Below, piece after piece: positions 36,290 through 43,233 of a stretch of DNA of 64,000 nucleotides; position 1 is the first letter of the stretch, and the number at the start of each line of letters is the position of its first letter. The notes under the pieces were generated by a model. That model was not told where the DNA came from, ran no database searches, and saw nothing but the letters and a program-made list of their open reading frames with translations. Both the position numbers and the translations under genes were made by a program. The stretch comes from an uncultured Clostridia bacterium (GTDB taxonomy: Bacteria > Bacillota > Clostridia > Christensenellales > UBA3700), in contig CALGRX010000017.1 in the NCBI GenBank assembly GCA_937880755.1, forward strand, positions 254,870-318,869, read 5' to 3'.

Positions 36290-36799
36290 ATGCAAGCAAT
36301 AATTTTTACGTCAAATACGGGGCATACCCAAGAATATGCGCAAATGCTAGGGGAAGAGCTGGGTCTACCTTGCTACGACCTTAAGCAAGCCAAGAGCAAG
36401 CTGTCTTCGGGTGTGGACGTAGTTTACCTAGGCTGGATTATGGCGGGCAACGTTCAAGGACTAAAGAAAGCTTTGAGAAGATATAGCGTCAAGGCGGTAT
36501 GTGCCGTCGGTATGAGTGGCAACGATAAACAGCTCGAAGAGATATATGAAAAGTATATGTTTTTGGAAGAAACTCCGCTATTTTATCTGCAAGGCGGTCT
36601 AGAATTTCAAAAGCTGAAAGGCGTGTACAAGTTTTTGATTGGTACAATCAAAAAAGTTATGGGCAAAAAGTTGGAAACCAAAGAAAACAAAACTCAAGAA
36701 GAACAAGATATGCTTGATCTCATCGTCAACGGAAGAAGCATGGTGAGTAAAGAAAAATTGAGCGAGGTGCTTGCTTATTTGAAGGAGAAGACGATATGA
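36290..36799 (+). CDS. flavodoxin-domain protein
   Basis: 169 residues. The phosphate-binding loop of flavodoxins is at the start (IIFTSNTGHTQEYAQML, residues 4-20), and a second flavin-loop region is at YLGWIMAGNVQGLKKAL. It resembles protoporphyrinogen-oxidase-type flavodoxins (HemG-like), but the helical C terminus is not diagnostic. It lies 14 bases after the TetR gene and overlaps the start of the next, broken gene by four bases. Confidence 0.8.
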   Translation: MQAIIFTSNTGHTQEYAQMLGEELGLPCYDLKQAKSKLSSGVDVVYLGWIMAGNVQGLKKALRRYSVKAVCAVGMSGNDKQLEEIYEKYMFLEETPLFYLQGGLEFQKLKGVYKFLIGTIKKVMGKKLETKENKTQEEQDMLDLIVNGRSMVSKEKLSEVLAYLKEKTI

Positions 36800-37646
36800 A
36801 AAGGCTTTGACAGTAGTTGCCGTTATAGTGGTAGTGGCGTGCGCAGGACTTTTGAGCGCCTGTCAAGTGCCACTCGTAATACGGTGTATGAGTTATGCCG
36901 ACGCAGAAAACTATCTTATCGGCAATCAACAATACGAAGGGCATCTAGACAGCATACGCGTAAATTGGTACGTGGGAGAAGTGAATTTCGTGCAAAGCGA
37001 CGACAATACGATTAGCATAGTAGAAGATAACGAGTCGAAAGATAAGCAAAAGGTACGTTCGTATTTTAGCGACGGAGTGTTGAGAGTGGAATTTTGGCAG
37101 TCGGGATTGGCAAGCAAAGTAAAATCCAAGGACAAAAAGGTGACGATAATATATCCAAAATGCGGTGCTATTGAGTTGATGAGCACTTCAGCCAAAGTCA
37201 CCGCCGATAAATTGAACGCCGACAACGTAAACATTATTATGACGAGCGGATATTGTTCTATAGGCGAGCTAAAAGCCAAGAACTTTGACTTCACCTCCAC
37301 TTCGGGTAGTATCGTGGTCAATAAGATGAATTGCACTATCGCAGATATCGGCTAGACGTCGGGTAGCTGCGAGTTAAACAAAGCGCAAGCGGATACGCTC
37401 AACTTTACGTCAACTTAGGGTAGCTCTTACGCCGAGATAGATAGTGCTAAAGTTGTGAAAATAGGCAGTACGAGAGGTAGCGTAAACTTGAAACTGAACG
37501 TGGGTGCAACGATAAGTTTTTCGACCGTTAGCGGGTCGTTTAGTTGTGAAAAAGAACATAGCGACAAAGTCGGCAAAAAGGTTATTGGCAACGGGGAGAC
37601 GGTAATTGAAGTAAATACGACTAGTGGCTCTTTGAAAGTGAGGTAA
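36796..37646 (+). pseudogene. DUF4097-like beta-helix lipoprotein with frameshift and two in-frame TAG codons
   Basis: The ATG at 36796 reads only four codons (MKRL) before TGA. Adding one A to its AAAA run gives MKKALTVVAVIVVVACAGLL and lipobox LLSAC, in frame with the long open region from 36807. That region stops at TAG 37353-37355 (ADIG/TSGS), resumes, stops again at TAG 37416-37418 (TST/GSSY), and then runs to 37646. Both TAGs sit where a TCG serine would fit the repeated T-S-G-S pattern of adhesin-like beta helices. Codon use is otherwise normal, so decay looks recent. It lies between the flavodoxin and ABC genes. Confidence 0.8.
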
Positions 37647-37648
37647 AT

Positions 37649-38557
37649 ATGGAAAAAATTATAGAAATCAAGCATCTAAAAAAATACTTTAAGGAAGTCA
37701 AAGCCGTAGACGACTTGACCTTTTCCGTCAAAAAAGGCGAACTGTTTTCATTTTTGGGCGTCAACGGCGCGGGAAAGTCGACGACTATCTCCATGATTTC
37801 GGGTACGCTCCAAAAGGACAGCGGAGAGATAGTCATTGCCGGACATAATATCGAAAACGCCAAAAAGAGTATTCTAAACGATATAGGCGTGGTATTTCAA
37901 ACTTCGGTGTTGGATACGAGCTTGTCGGTCAAGGACAATTTGACTACCAAGGCGGCGTTGTACGGGCTTAGCAAGGAAACGACGAAAAGGAGAATTGCCG
38001 AGCTTGCCGAGATATTGGAATTTGATGACTTGCTGACAAGGACGGTGGGCAAGCTGTCGGGCGGACAAAAGAGACGTATTGACGTGGCGAGAGCGCTCAT
38101 CAACGAACCTAAGATTTTGATACTTGACGAGCCGACCACGGGGCTTGACCCGCAGACTCGCAAGACGCTGTGGAAAGTGATAGACGATTGTCGAAAAAAT
38201 AAGGGTATGACGGTATTTTTGACCACTCACTATATGGAAGAAGCGGCGGAATCCGACTATATCGTCATTTTGGACGCCGGTAAAATCGTAGCCGAAGGCA
38301 CGCCTTTGGAACTCAAAAATACCTATACGGGCGACTTCGTGACGGTGTACGGCGTGCAAGAAGAAGCAGTCAAAAAACTTGGACTGAATTACGAAAAAAT
38401 CAAGGACGCCTATCGAATAAGCGTCAAAAATACGCAAGAAGCCAAAGAATTGATTGTCAACAACGGCGATTTGTTCAACGACTTCGAGATAACCAAAGGC
38501 AAGATGGACGACGTATTCCTAAGCGTTACGGGCAAAAAATTGGTGGGAGGCAACTGA
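37649..38557 (+). CDS. ABC transporter ATP-binding protein (ABC-2 exporter type)
   Basis: 302-residue ATPase. Walker A is GVNGAGKSTT (about 38-47), the ABC signature is LSGGQKRRIDVARAL (about 134), and Walker B is ILILDEPTTGLDP. The C-terminal extension of about 80 residues is typical of DrrA/multidrug-type exporters. It starts two bases after the broken lipoprotein gene and is followed after one base by its permease. Confidence 0.95.
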   Translation: MEKIIEIKHLKKYFKEVKAVDDLTFSVKKGELFSFLGVNGAGKSTTISMISGTLQKDSGEIVIAGHNIENAKKSILNDIGVVFQTSVLDTSLSVKDNLTTKAALYGLSKETTKRRIAELAEILEFDDLLTRTVGKLSGGQKRRIDVARALINEPKILILDEPTTGLDPQTRKTLWKVIDDCRKNKGMTVFLTTHYMEEAAESDYIVILDAGKIVAEGTPLELKNTYTGDFVTVYGVQEEAVKKLGLNYEKIKDAYRISVKNTQEAKELIVNNGDLFNDFEITKGKMDDVFLSVTGKKLVGGN

Positions 38558-38558
38558 T

Positions 38559-39458
38559 ATGAGACAACTTTTGATGCTAACAAGAAGAAACGTAAAACTC
38601 TTTTTTAAGGACAAAGGTATGTTTTTGTCGTCGCTGATTACGCCGATTATTTTGCTCGTACTGTATATGACCTTTTTGGCTAAGATTTATAAGGATACTT
38701 TTGCAGGCTCGATGCCCGACGGCTTTACTTTGGACCAAGGAATAATCAACGGAACGGTGGGCGGACAACTGCTGGCGTCTCTCCTTGCCGTGTCGTGCAT
38801 TACGGTGGCGTTTTGCTCTAACCTAATTATGGTGCAAGACAAGGTGAGCGGGGTAAAAAGAGACCTTATGGTGTCGCCTATCGAATCGTATAAGGTGGCT
38901 ATCGCATACTATCTAGGCACTTTGCTCAATACTATGATAGTGTGCCTATTTGCCTTGATTGCCGGTTGTATCTACCTCATTGCGGTAGGCGGTTGGTATC
39001 TATCGGCAGTCGACGTGGTGCTACTGATAGTAGACGTATTTTTGCTGACTATGTTCGGTACTGCGCTGTCGTCGATAGTCAATACCTTTTTGACTACCCA
39101 AGGTCAAATGTCTGCCGTGGGCACGATAGTTTCGGCAGGGTACGGCTTTATATGCGGTGCGTATATGCCTATATCCAACTTTGGAGACGGGCTACAAAAG
39201 GCACTCTCGTTGCTCCCCGGCACTTATGGTACGTCGCTGGTCAAAAATCATACCCTGAGAGGCGTATTGGAGGAGATGAAAAATAGTGGTGTGCCGAGCC
39301 AAGTCGTAGACGGCATCAAGGGTAGTATCGATTGCTCCTTCGACTTTTTCGGACACGACGTATCTATCACGGCTATGTACCTCGTGATGATAATATCCGT
39401 CCTTGCGCTAGTAGGAATATACGTGCTAATCAACGTGTTGAGAAAAAATAGAATTTGA
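38559..39458 (+). CDS. ABC-2 type permease
   Basis: 299-residue membrane subunit with about six hydrophobic segments. The first follows a short basic N terminus (RQLLMLTRRNVKLFFKDKG), and the last ends in INVLRKNRI. The GAYMPISNFGDGLQKALSLLPGTY loop is typical of ABC-2 permeases. It forms an exporter with the preceding ATPase. The substrate is unknown, but TetR control suggests a toxic compound or lipid. Confidence 0.92.
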   Translation: MRQLLMLTRRNVKLFFKDKGMFLSSLITPIILLVLYMTFLAKIYKDTFAGSMPDGFTLDQGIINGTVGGQLLASLLAVSCITVAFCSNLIMVQDKVSGVKRDLMVSPIESYKVAIAYYLGTLLNTMIVCLFALIAGCIYLIAVGGWYLSAVDVVLLIVDVFLLTMFGTALSSIVNTFLTTQGQMSAVGTIVSAGYGFICGAYMPISNFGDGLQKALSLLPGTYGTSLVKNHTLRGVLEEMKNSGVPSQVVDGIKGSIDCSFDFFGHDVSITAMYLVMIISVLALVGIYVLINVLRKNRI

Positions 39459-39486
39459 TAAAAAGTCCACCCATATTGATGTGAAG

Positions 39487-39518
39487 CCAAAAGTTTTACA
39501 TTTTTGTCCAACTTTTGG
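39487..39518. repeat. inverted repeat, possible insertion-sequence end
   Basis: CCAAAAGTT (39487-39495) and AACTTTTGG (39510-39518), flanked by GTGAAG and TGCACTTC. It may be a transposon end, but no transposase is near. The rest of the gap 39459-39865 holds no supported gene, only the left 37-bp repeat. Confidence 0.3.
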
Positions 39519-39708
39519 GGTGCACTTCATTACTGCGTATTCTATTATAATGAAAACTATCAACCGCAAATGCGAAAACACTCTACACGTAGTGTTGGAT
39601 ACTATCAACCTAAAAGCGGTACAAAAGTTGCGTATCATTATGCCAAACAAAAAAACTTTGATAAACGTGTTGGATATAGAAACACATTGAGAATAGTAAG
39701 TCGAAATG

Positions 39709-39745
39709 TAAGGGCAGTGAAAACTGCCTTTAATTTTTTCTTGCA
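39709..39745. repeat. left 37-bp direct repeat (attL-like)
   Basis: Identical to 42421-42457. It contains the hairpin GGCAGTGAAAACTGCC and ends in TTTTTTCTTGCA. Confidence 0.75.
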
Positions 39746-39865
39746 TTTTAACGATTTTAGTGGTGATATTGTGGTTGATTACTATATATTACGTGTGCGC
39801 GCATATATAAAAGAAAATCGGCCATAATGATGGTCGATTTTGTTTTTGCAATTTTTCTTGCAATT

Positions 39866-40352
39866 TTAGTTGTTGGCTATTGTTAGTGTTAAGCCAAGTG
39901 GTTTAAGCATTTTGAGCAATGTTGAGAGTTGTGGGTCTGTAGTACCTTTTTCCGTTCTTGCAATGCAGGGTTGTGGTACACCAGATACTATTTCGAGTTG
40001 CTTTTGAGATAAGCCAGCTTGCTTACGTGCAGAGATTATTTGATTAATTAGAATATTTTTTTTGATTATCTATATTGACGTCTGCATTACATTGTATGCC
40101 TCTCTCGTATAAACCTTCGGATGATATGTCAAGTTGGTCGTTCCAAACAATACCATAACCGCCTACGTCAATTTTGGCTTGTTTATATAGACCGGGTGTG
40201 TTGATTAGTGCTTGGAAGGGAGAATATTTGTCTATAATAGGCTTTAGGTCGAATAGTTTGTATTCTCCCGTTGTAAATCCAATTAATAAAATATAGTCGG
40301 GTAGTGGTGCTATAGACGTAATTTTAATAAACATATAAGTATTCCTTCTCAT
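39866..40352 (-). pseudogene. DUF2442 + XRE helix-turn-helix protein, split by a frameshift in an A8 run
   Basis: The 5' part (40352 down to a stop at 40044) is a DUF2442 domain: FIKITSIAPLPDYILLIGFT and YKLFDLKPII. The next frame, open to 39866, encodes an XRE helix-turn-helix: NQIISARKQAGLSQKQLEIV, PQPCIARTEKGTTDPQLSTL. This frame has no usable ATG/GTG/TTG start and begins after a TAG. DUF2442-HTH fusions of about 150 residues are a known architecture. Removing one A from the eight-A run (T8 at 40056-40063 on the plus strand) restores the fusion. It could be decay, a sequencing error, slippage or phase variation. Such proteins resemble antitoxins; no toxin gene is recognised next to it. Confidence 0.75.
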
Positions 40353-40439
40353 TATTCTATTGGTGGAAGTGTATGGATATCTTGCTGCTAGGACAGATGG
40401 CGCTAATTGTTATAAGGCGCAACAACGAAAAAAATCTTT

Positions 40440-40565
40440 AAATAAAGAAAACCGCCTAAATTATTAGGCGGTTTAGTGGGAAGTCTACGCACGAAGACCA
40501 AACGTTCTTCCCCGTCCACTCGAGATTGCCTCAGTGGCTTCCCCGTTTATAGGGCTGGTGGTCTT
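40440..40565 (-). ncRNA. putative structured small RNA with its own promoter and terminator
   Basis: About 125 bases on the minus strand between an exact consensus promoter and the hairpin AAACCGCCTAA/TTAGGCGGTTT with TTTTCTTTATT. GAAGACCA (40566-40559) can pair with TGGTCTTC (40500-40493) to close a domain. Inside, CCACTGAG/CTCGAGTGG (40537-40516) forms a hairpin flanked on both sides by ACGGGGAAG (40546-40538 and 40515-40507). CTTCCCAC near 40480 could pair alternatively with GGGGAAG. No open reading frame of note. I do not recognise it as 6S, SRP, tmRNA, RNase P or a known riboswitch. Confidence 0.65.
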
Positions 40566-40569
40566 CGTT

Positions 40570-40598
40570 ATTATAACACGGAGGTGATTGATTGTCAA
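40570..40598 (-). promoter_or_regulatory. perfect consensus promoter of the small RNA
   Basis: On the minus strand TTGACA (40598-40593), 17 bases, TATAAT (40575-40570). The divergent plus-strand gene has its GGAGGTG ribosome site inside the spacer and its TTG start codon overlapping the -35. Confidence 0.85.
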
Positions 40599-40897
40599 GT
40601 GTAAATTATAGTTTGAAACATAAAGGTGTTAGACTTATATCTTCTGAAGATGCTTGGGTAAAAGGTAAAAATAAAAAGTATAAGTTGAATCCTGATTATC
40701 ATTTTGTTGGCAAAATAGAAACGACAATGCCTAATATGATTGTTACCGCAAGTGATAAACGTAAGCCTAAATTTAAGGGCAATACTTATGATTTGAACTC
40801 AGTAGCAAAAGGGCAAATTGTAGACCATTTTTATCATAAAAATGGTAAAAGAAATAAGAAGACTGTTGCTTATTTCGGTATTAAAAAAGAAAAATAA
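40592..40897 (+). CDS. small basic protein of unknown function
   Basis: 101 residues beginning (TTG) SSVNYSLKHKGVRLISSEDA; unrecognised. It is very Lys-rich (many GK, NKK and KRK groups) with no membrane segment, so nucleic-acid binding is possible but unproven. The start rests on GGAGGTGA at 40580-40587. AT-rich codons, unlike the flanking core genes. The next open region begins 20 bases on and is probably co-transcribed. Confidence 0.6.
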   Translation: MSSVNYSLKHKGVRLISSEDAWVKGKNKKYKLNPDYHFVGKIETTMPNMIVTASDKRKPKFKGNTYDLNSVAKGQIVDHFYHKNGKRNKKTVAYFGIKKEK

Positions 40898-40916
40898 AAA
40901 AATAGGAGAAAAAAAT

Positions 40917-41455
40917 ATGTCAAAAAAACAAAAATAACATTTTGTGCAACGCTCTTTGTATTGGCGTTGATTGTAGCAGTATTTGGCGTTTTTGTAAGTA
41001 TGAACGCAGTATCGGCGGAAGAGGATAACATTTTTACTGTAAATGTTTATGATAAGAACGGTAACGTCATAGATACTTATACCAAAAAAGATAGTTATCC
41101 TTCTATTAAAGCAATAGAAGGATATGAAGGTGTTTATTATGCCAAGATGGAAGGACAAGATTATATGGATGATTATCTTGATTTCCCATTTTTTGATGGT
41201 ATGGGCGGTGGTAATCCTGAAGAATTAGGATTTGTTAGAAATGATGAGCTTCTATCTAAATTTCCTACCTTTTTAGATGGTCATAAGTCTTATATGAGAC
41301 GTCAAGCAATTGTTGATAAAAAATATAGATATTTTGGTAATTATACCGGTTATCTATCTGACAAAGATTATGAGCAGGCTAAAAAATATTCAATACGTGC
41401 TAAGGATAAATATCTACATAAAAAAAGTAGTGACGGTGCCAAACACTCTATATAG
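40917..41455 (+). pseudogene. secreted or membrane-anchored protein, frameshifted in an A7 run at its start
   Basis: The ATG at 40917, well placed after GGAG, reads MSKKQK then TAA. If the seven-A run at 40922-40928 had eight, it would read MSKKTKITFCATLFVLALIV, a signal peptide ending near VSA, and continue in frame to 41455. The mature part of about 140 residues starts EEDNIFTVNVYDKNGNVIDT and is rich in Tyr, Lys and Asp; no family recognised. It is either a broken gene, a contingency locus switching at the A tract, or a base-calling error. Confidence 0.65.
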
Positions 41456-41491
41456 AGTATAAGCCATGTTCTTACGAACGGTCACTACTTT
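41424..41491. repeat. 11-bp perfect inverted repeat around a stop codon
   Basis: AAAGTAGTGAC (41424-41434) and GTCACTACTTT (41481-41491) enclose 46 bases that include the secreted protein stop and the palindrome ACTCTATATAGAGT. It could be a terminator/processing structure or a binding site. Confidence 0.5.
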
Positions 41492-41543
41492 GATATTATT
41501 CTAATAAATAATTGTATGCTTGTCAATTGATTTACGGTGAGTT

Positions 41544-41642
41544 ATGAAGAAAGTAAAATTTGTAGTATTTATTGCTTGTGTCTTATTAGTTGCCTTCGTT
41601 ATAGGATATGTGGGCTATATTGCTAATTTAATGGAGATTTAG
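41544..41642 (+). CDS. tiny single-pass membrane protein
   Basis: 32 residues: MKKVKFVVFIACVLLVAFVI, then GYVGYIANLMEI. One hydrophobic segment after a basic start. It is followed after three bases by a second tiny membrane protein; GGAGAT within its last codons is the ribosome site of that gene. Function unknown. Small paired membrane peptides occur among toxins and phage proteins, but nothing here proves that. Confidence 0.5.
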   Translation: MKKVKFVVFIACVLLVAFVIGYVGYIANLMEI

Positions 41643-41645
41643 AAG

Positions 41646-41765
41646 ATGAATAACAAGGTTGAAAATTCTTATCATATCATAAGTATAGTTGCAATAGCGG
41701 CTATGCTTATGTTTCTTTTGTTTAGTTTTCGTTCATCTTTAGGCAGATCTATTGAATCTGTATGA
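41646..41765 (+). CDS. second tiny membrane protein
   Basis: 39 residues: MNNKVENSYHIISIVAIAAM, then LMFLLFSFRSSLGRSIESV. One hydrophobic segment with a basic C-terminal end. GGAG lies 13 bases upstream, inside the preceding gene. Its 3' end overlaps the start of the truncated integrase frame, suggesting that a deletion joined them. Confidence 0.5.
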   Translation: MNNKVENSYHIISIVAIAAMLMFLLFSFRSSLGRSIESV

Positions 41766-42423
41766 TATAATTCGTTCTGCTTTGGATAAAGCCGTTTTAT
41801 TAGGTTACGTTGACAAAAACGTTATGCATTATGTTGAGATTAAAAAGTATAAACCAATCAAGCATCGCGCGTATGAATTTGAAGAGCAAAACAAGATAAT
41901 TGAGCTGTTGATTCCTAAGTATCGTTCTGCTTTTTATATTTTATGTTGTACGTGTATGCGTATTGGGGAATTTTTGGCTTTTAATCCTGCTACGGATATT
42001 GATGAGGAACGTCATAAACTTATAATTAATAAGCGTTTGGATATTATAACCGGTAAGGTGCATATAGGTTTGAAAAATGGCGATGATTATCGTTACATTG
42101 ATTATATCGACGACTTATTTATAAAGGCAAAAGAATTAGGTAACGGATATCTTCCATTTGGTCAATTAACGTATTCTGGTATTAAGTGTGCTATGCAAAA
42201 AGTGTTGTTGCAATTAGGTATCAAAGATTGTTTGTTGCATACTACCCGTCATACAGGTTTGTCGGTAGGGCATTATTGTAAAATCGATGATATTCGATTA
42301 CAATATTGGGCTGGGCATAAGTCTTTGACAATGACTAAAGATACATATACAAGTTTACTTGATAAGGGTTGTAGTCCAATACTTGAATATTATCAAAAGC
42401 TTGCTAAAAAGTTTGAATTTTAA
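41752..42423 (+). CDS. tyrosine recombinase (phage-type integrase), N-terminally truncated
   Basis: 223 residues covering the end of the core-binding domain (LYDIIRSALDKAVLLGYVDK) and the catalytic domain. Visible catalytic residues: Arg in CMRIGEFLAF, HTTR (LLHTTRHTG), the third His in GHKSLTMTKDTYTS and its Tyr at the expected place. The usual N-terminal arm-binding and most of the SAM-like region (about 150 residues) are absent; the frame upstream closes at a TAG at 41740. Only a TTG start is available and no ribosome site is seen. Probably a remnant. The stop codon begins the right 37-bp repeat. Confidence 0.75.
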   Translation: MNLYDIIRSALDKAVLLGYVDKNVMHYVEIKKYKPIKHRAYEFEEQNKIIELLIPKYRSAFYILCCTCMRIGEFLAFNPATDIDEERHKLIINKRLDIITGKVHIGLKNGDDYRYIDYIDDLFIKAKELGNGYLPFGQLTYSGIKCAMQKVLLQLGIKDCLLHTTRHTGLSVGHYCKIDDIRLQYWAGHKSLTMTKDTYTSLLDKGCSPILEYYQKLAKKFEF

Positions 42424-42457
42424 GGGCAGTGAAAACTGCCTTTAATTTTTTCTTGCA
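42421..42457. repeat. right 37-bp direct repeat (attR-like)
   Basis: Identical to 39709-39745 and starts at the integrase stop codon. An inverted TGCAAGAAAAA follows at 42485-42495. Confidence 0.75.
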
Positions 42458-42525
42458 AAAATTCCTGAGTTTTTTGGGTAAAAATGCAAGAAAAATTGAT
42501 AACTAGGTCAGGGATAATAAAAATA

Positions 42526-42560
42526 TAAAACCGCCTAAACGAAGTGTTTAAGCGGTTTTT
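42526..42560 (-). terminator. terminator of the tRNA array
   Basis: On the minus strand AAACCGCTTAAAC, loop, GTTTAGGCGGTTTTA. Its stem shares AAACCGC and AGGCGGTTT with the small-RNA terminator at 40448-40474. Confidence 0.85.
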
Positions 42561-42563
42561 GCT

Positions 42564-42639
42564 TGGTGCACCTTCAGAGACTCGAACTCTGGACCCAATG
42601 ATTAAGAGTCATTTGCTCTACCAACTGAGCTAAAGGTGC
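42564..42639 (-). tRNA. tRNA-Lys (anticodon CTT)
   Basis: Acceptor GCACCTT/AAGGTGC, encoded CCA, anticodon loop CTCTTAA, T loop TTCGAGTC. Last gene of the array. Confidence 0.97.
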
Positions 42640-42644
42640 ATATT

Positions 42645-42719
<75 letters not shown>

Positions 42720-42736
42720 ATACTTTTGCGACGTTA

Positions 42737-42765
42737 TCTATAGCGTGGTCGAGTCTCCCCGACAA
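42737..42765 (-). promoter_or_regulatory. promoter of the tRNA-Gly(GCC)-Lys(CTT) unit
   Basis: On the minus strand TTGTCG (42765-42760), 17 bases, TATAGA (42742-42737), 18 bases before the tRNA 5' end. Confidence 0.6.
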
Positions 42766-42819
42766 CAATAGATAGTTGGTAATTCTATTGCGAGGTTGCA
42801 ATTTGTTGTCCACTCGGCT

Positions 42820-42845
42820 AAAAACGATATACAATATCGTTTTTT
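42820..42845 (-). terminator. terminator inside the tRNA array
   Basis: AAAAACGATAT, three-base loop, ATATCGTTTTT: a perfect stem. It ends the seven-tRNA unit before the Gly-Lys unit. Confidence 0.75.
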
Positions 42846-42954
42846 AACGCCTCGTGCCACTTCGCACTCCCGCATAATATTGAGTTGATAATGTAAGTAT
42901 ATACGCCTGCGACTACAATGTCAAGTGTTTGGCACTGTTGTCGCAGTAACTGCG

Positions 42955-43038
42955 TGGTGCGGATGAAGAGACTTGAACTCCCACGTCTTAGACACTAGAT
43001 CCTAAGTCTAGCGCGTCTGCCAATTCCGCCACACCCGC
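42955..43038 (-). tRNA. tRNA-Leu (anticodon TAG)
   Basis: Class II tRNA with a long variable arm. Acceptor GCGGGTG/CATCCGC, encoded CCA, anticodon loop CTTAGGA. Confidence 0.96.
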
Positions 43039-43051
43039 ATGAACGCAGCGT

Positions 43052-43127
43052 TGGTGACCCATCCGAGATTCGAACTCGGGACACCATGATTAAAAGTCAT
43101 GTGCTCTACCGACTGAGCTAATGGATC
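43052..43127 (-). tRNA. tRNA-Lys (anticodon TTT)
   Basis: Acceptor GATCCAT/ATGGGTC, encoded CCA, anticodon loop CTTTTAA. Confidence 0.97.
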
Positions 43128-43154
43128 TTATTAAGTTGTGGAAAGTGCGCTAAA

Positions 43155-43230
43155 TGGCTGGGGTGGAAGGATTTGAACCCTCAAGTGCTGGAGTCAGAGT
43201 CCAGTGCCTTAACCATTTGGCGACACCCCA
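43155..43230 (-). tRNA. tRNA-Gln (anticodon CTG)
   Basis: Acceptor TGGGGTG/CACCCCA, discriminator G, encoded CCA, anticodon loop CTCTGAC. Confidence 0.96.
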
Positions 43231-43233
43231 ATG

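Larger units (their letters stand above)
39709..42457. mobile_element. putative 2.7-kb integrated element bounded by 37-bp direct repeats
   Basis: TAAGGGCAGTGAAAACTGCC and the following 17 bases occur identically at 39709-39745 and 42421-42457. Each copy is also an intrinsic terminator (GGCAGT-GAAA-ACTGCC, then T-rich). The right copy begins at the integrase stop codon, the usual place for an attachment core. TTTTCTTGCA recurs at 39736-39745, within 39852-39862, at 42448-42457 and inverted at 42485-42495, as expected of recombinase arm sites. Genes inside are AT-rich with TTA/GAT-type codons unlike the flanks. The integrase is truncated, so the element is probably immobile. Confidence 0.6.

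Noticed and set aside
36796..37646. TAG reassigned as a sense codon in this organism
   Set aside because: TAG is the normal stop of mcsA, mcsB and other intact genes in the window.
39481..39827. Two overlapping plus-strand ORFs of 69 and 107 codons before the island
   Set aside because: No family resemblance, no ribosome site, and they run across the inverted repeat and the left direct repeat.
40440..40565. Small RNA as 6S, SRP, tmRNA or type III antitoxin RNA
   Set aside because: It lacks the long near-continuous duplex of 6S, the SRP tetraloop motif, a tRNA-like end, and the tandem repeats of ToxI-type RNAs.
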